Shown here: positions 45,763 to 45,815 of the stretch, in pieces
Position numbering within the stretch: position 1 is the first letter of the stretch
How the letters are laid out: every line of letters starts with the position of its first letter
Assembly (NCBI GenBank): GCA_037441525.1
Contig: JBBISA010000031.1
Location: forward strand, 1 to 45,815
Direction of reading: 5' to 3'
Length of the DNA: 45,815 nucleotides
From: SKVR01 sp037441525
GTDB lineage: Bacteria; Bacteroidota; Bacteroidia; Bacteroidales; UBA7960
Program-made: the position numbers and the translations under genes
Notes under the pieces: model-generated
Told to the model about the DNA's origin: nothing
Database searches by the model: none
What the model saw: the letters and a program-made list of their open reading frames with translations, nothing else

Positions 45763-45815
45763 CACTATTGTCCGATAAAAAAATAGAGAAAGAAGGTAAT
45801 TAACCTCCCTTCCCT
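45763..45815. repeat. Right copy of terminal inverted repeat
   Basis: This segment is the reverse complement of positions 1-52, with one single-base indel. Similarity starts exactly at CACTATTG. The 85 bp between the kinase stop and this repeat are AT-rich and contain nothing else recognisable. Confidence 0.9.

Noticed and set aside
1..45815. CRISPR arrays, tRNA/rRNA genes, transposases, phage genes
   Set aside because: None was recognised on reading through; the only repeats seen are the terminal pair, the 3 x 20 bp set and simple hairpins.

Overview
The window is a 45.8 kb stretch that most likely comes from a Bacteroidota chromosome, in an environmental or anaerobic Bacteroidales/Marinilabiliales-like organism. 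The grounds are paired SusC/SusD genes, a hybrid two-component sensor of the Bacteroides type, several type IX secretion (T9SS) C-terminal sorting domains with YPNP/FPNP motifs, Bacteroidota-style lipoboxes, and AT-rich intergenic DNA with TAnnTTTG-like -7 elements. Genus cannot be set from the sequence alone.

The body of the window (about 0.15-39.9 kb) reads as one large polysaccharide utilisation locus for glucuronoxylan, with emphasis on the (4-O-methyl)glucuronic acid branches and their ester links. Almost everything is on the minus strand, so it reads right to left: hybrid sensor/regulator (35928-39857), two tandem SusC/SusD pairs and a SusE-position lipoprotein (24285-35465) closed by a good terminator, a secreted T9SS protein of unknown function with its own terminator (22624-23709), GH43 plus a lipoprotein GH115 (16706-22022), a plus-strand insert (SGNH esterase, a hypothetical secreted protein, and a convergent decayed beta-barrel gene at 13046-16317), then GH30 glucuronoxylanase, CE15 glucuronoyl esterase, a CotH/lamin-tail T9SS protein and a second GH115 (154-12498).

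Inferred logic: GH30 cuts the xylan backbone where glucuronic acid branches are present, CE15 opens lignin-glucuronate esters, the two GH115 enzymes remove glucuronic acid from long chains, the SGNH esterase may deacetylate, and GH43 trims xylose or arabinose. SusCD complexes import the fragments, and the hybrid sensor detects a product in the periplasm. Export routes are mixed: T9SS for CE15, CotH, GH43 and the unknown protein, surface-type lipoproteins for SusD/SusE, and a lipoprotein versus a Sec-secreted form for the two GH115 copies.

The right flank (40066-45677) holds a COG2509-type FAD oxidoreductase and a divergent soluble multi-PAS/GAF hybrid histidine kinase, with no clear tie to xylan. 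The two ends of the window are a ~52 bp inverted repeat of each other with one single-base indel, so the window is probably bounded by two oppositely oriented copies of a multicopy element. The least explained items are the CotH protein inside the xylan operon, the unknown T9SS protein, a 3 x 20 bp tandem repeat in the divergent promoter region, and a 19 bp-stem hairpin between the CE15 and CotH genes.
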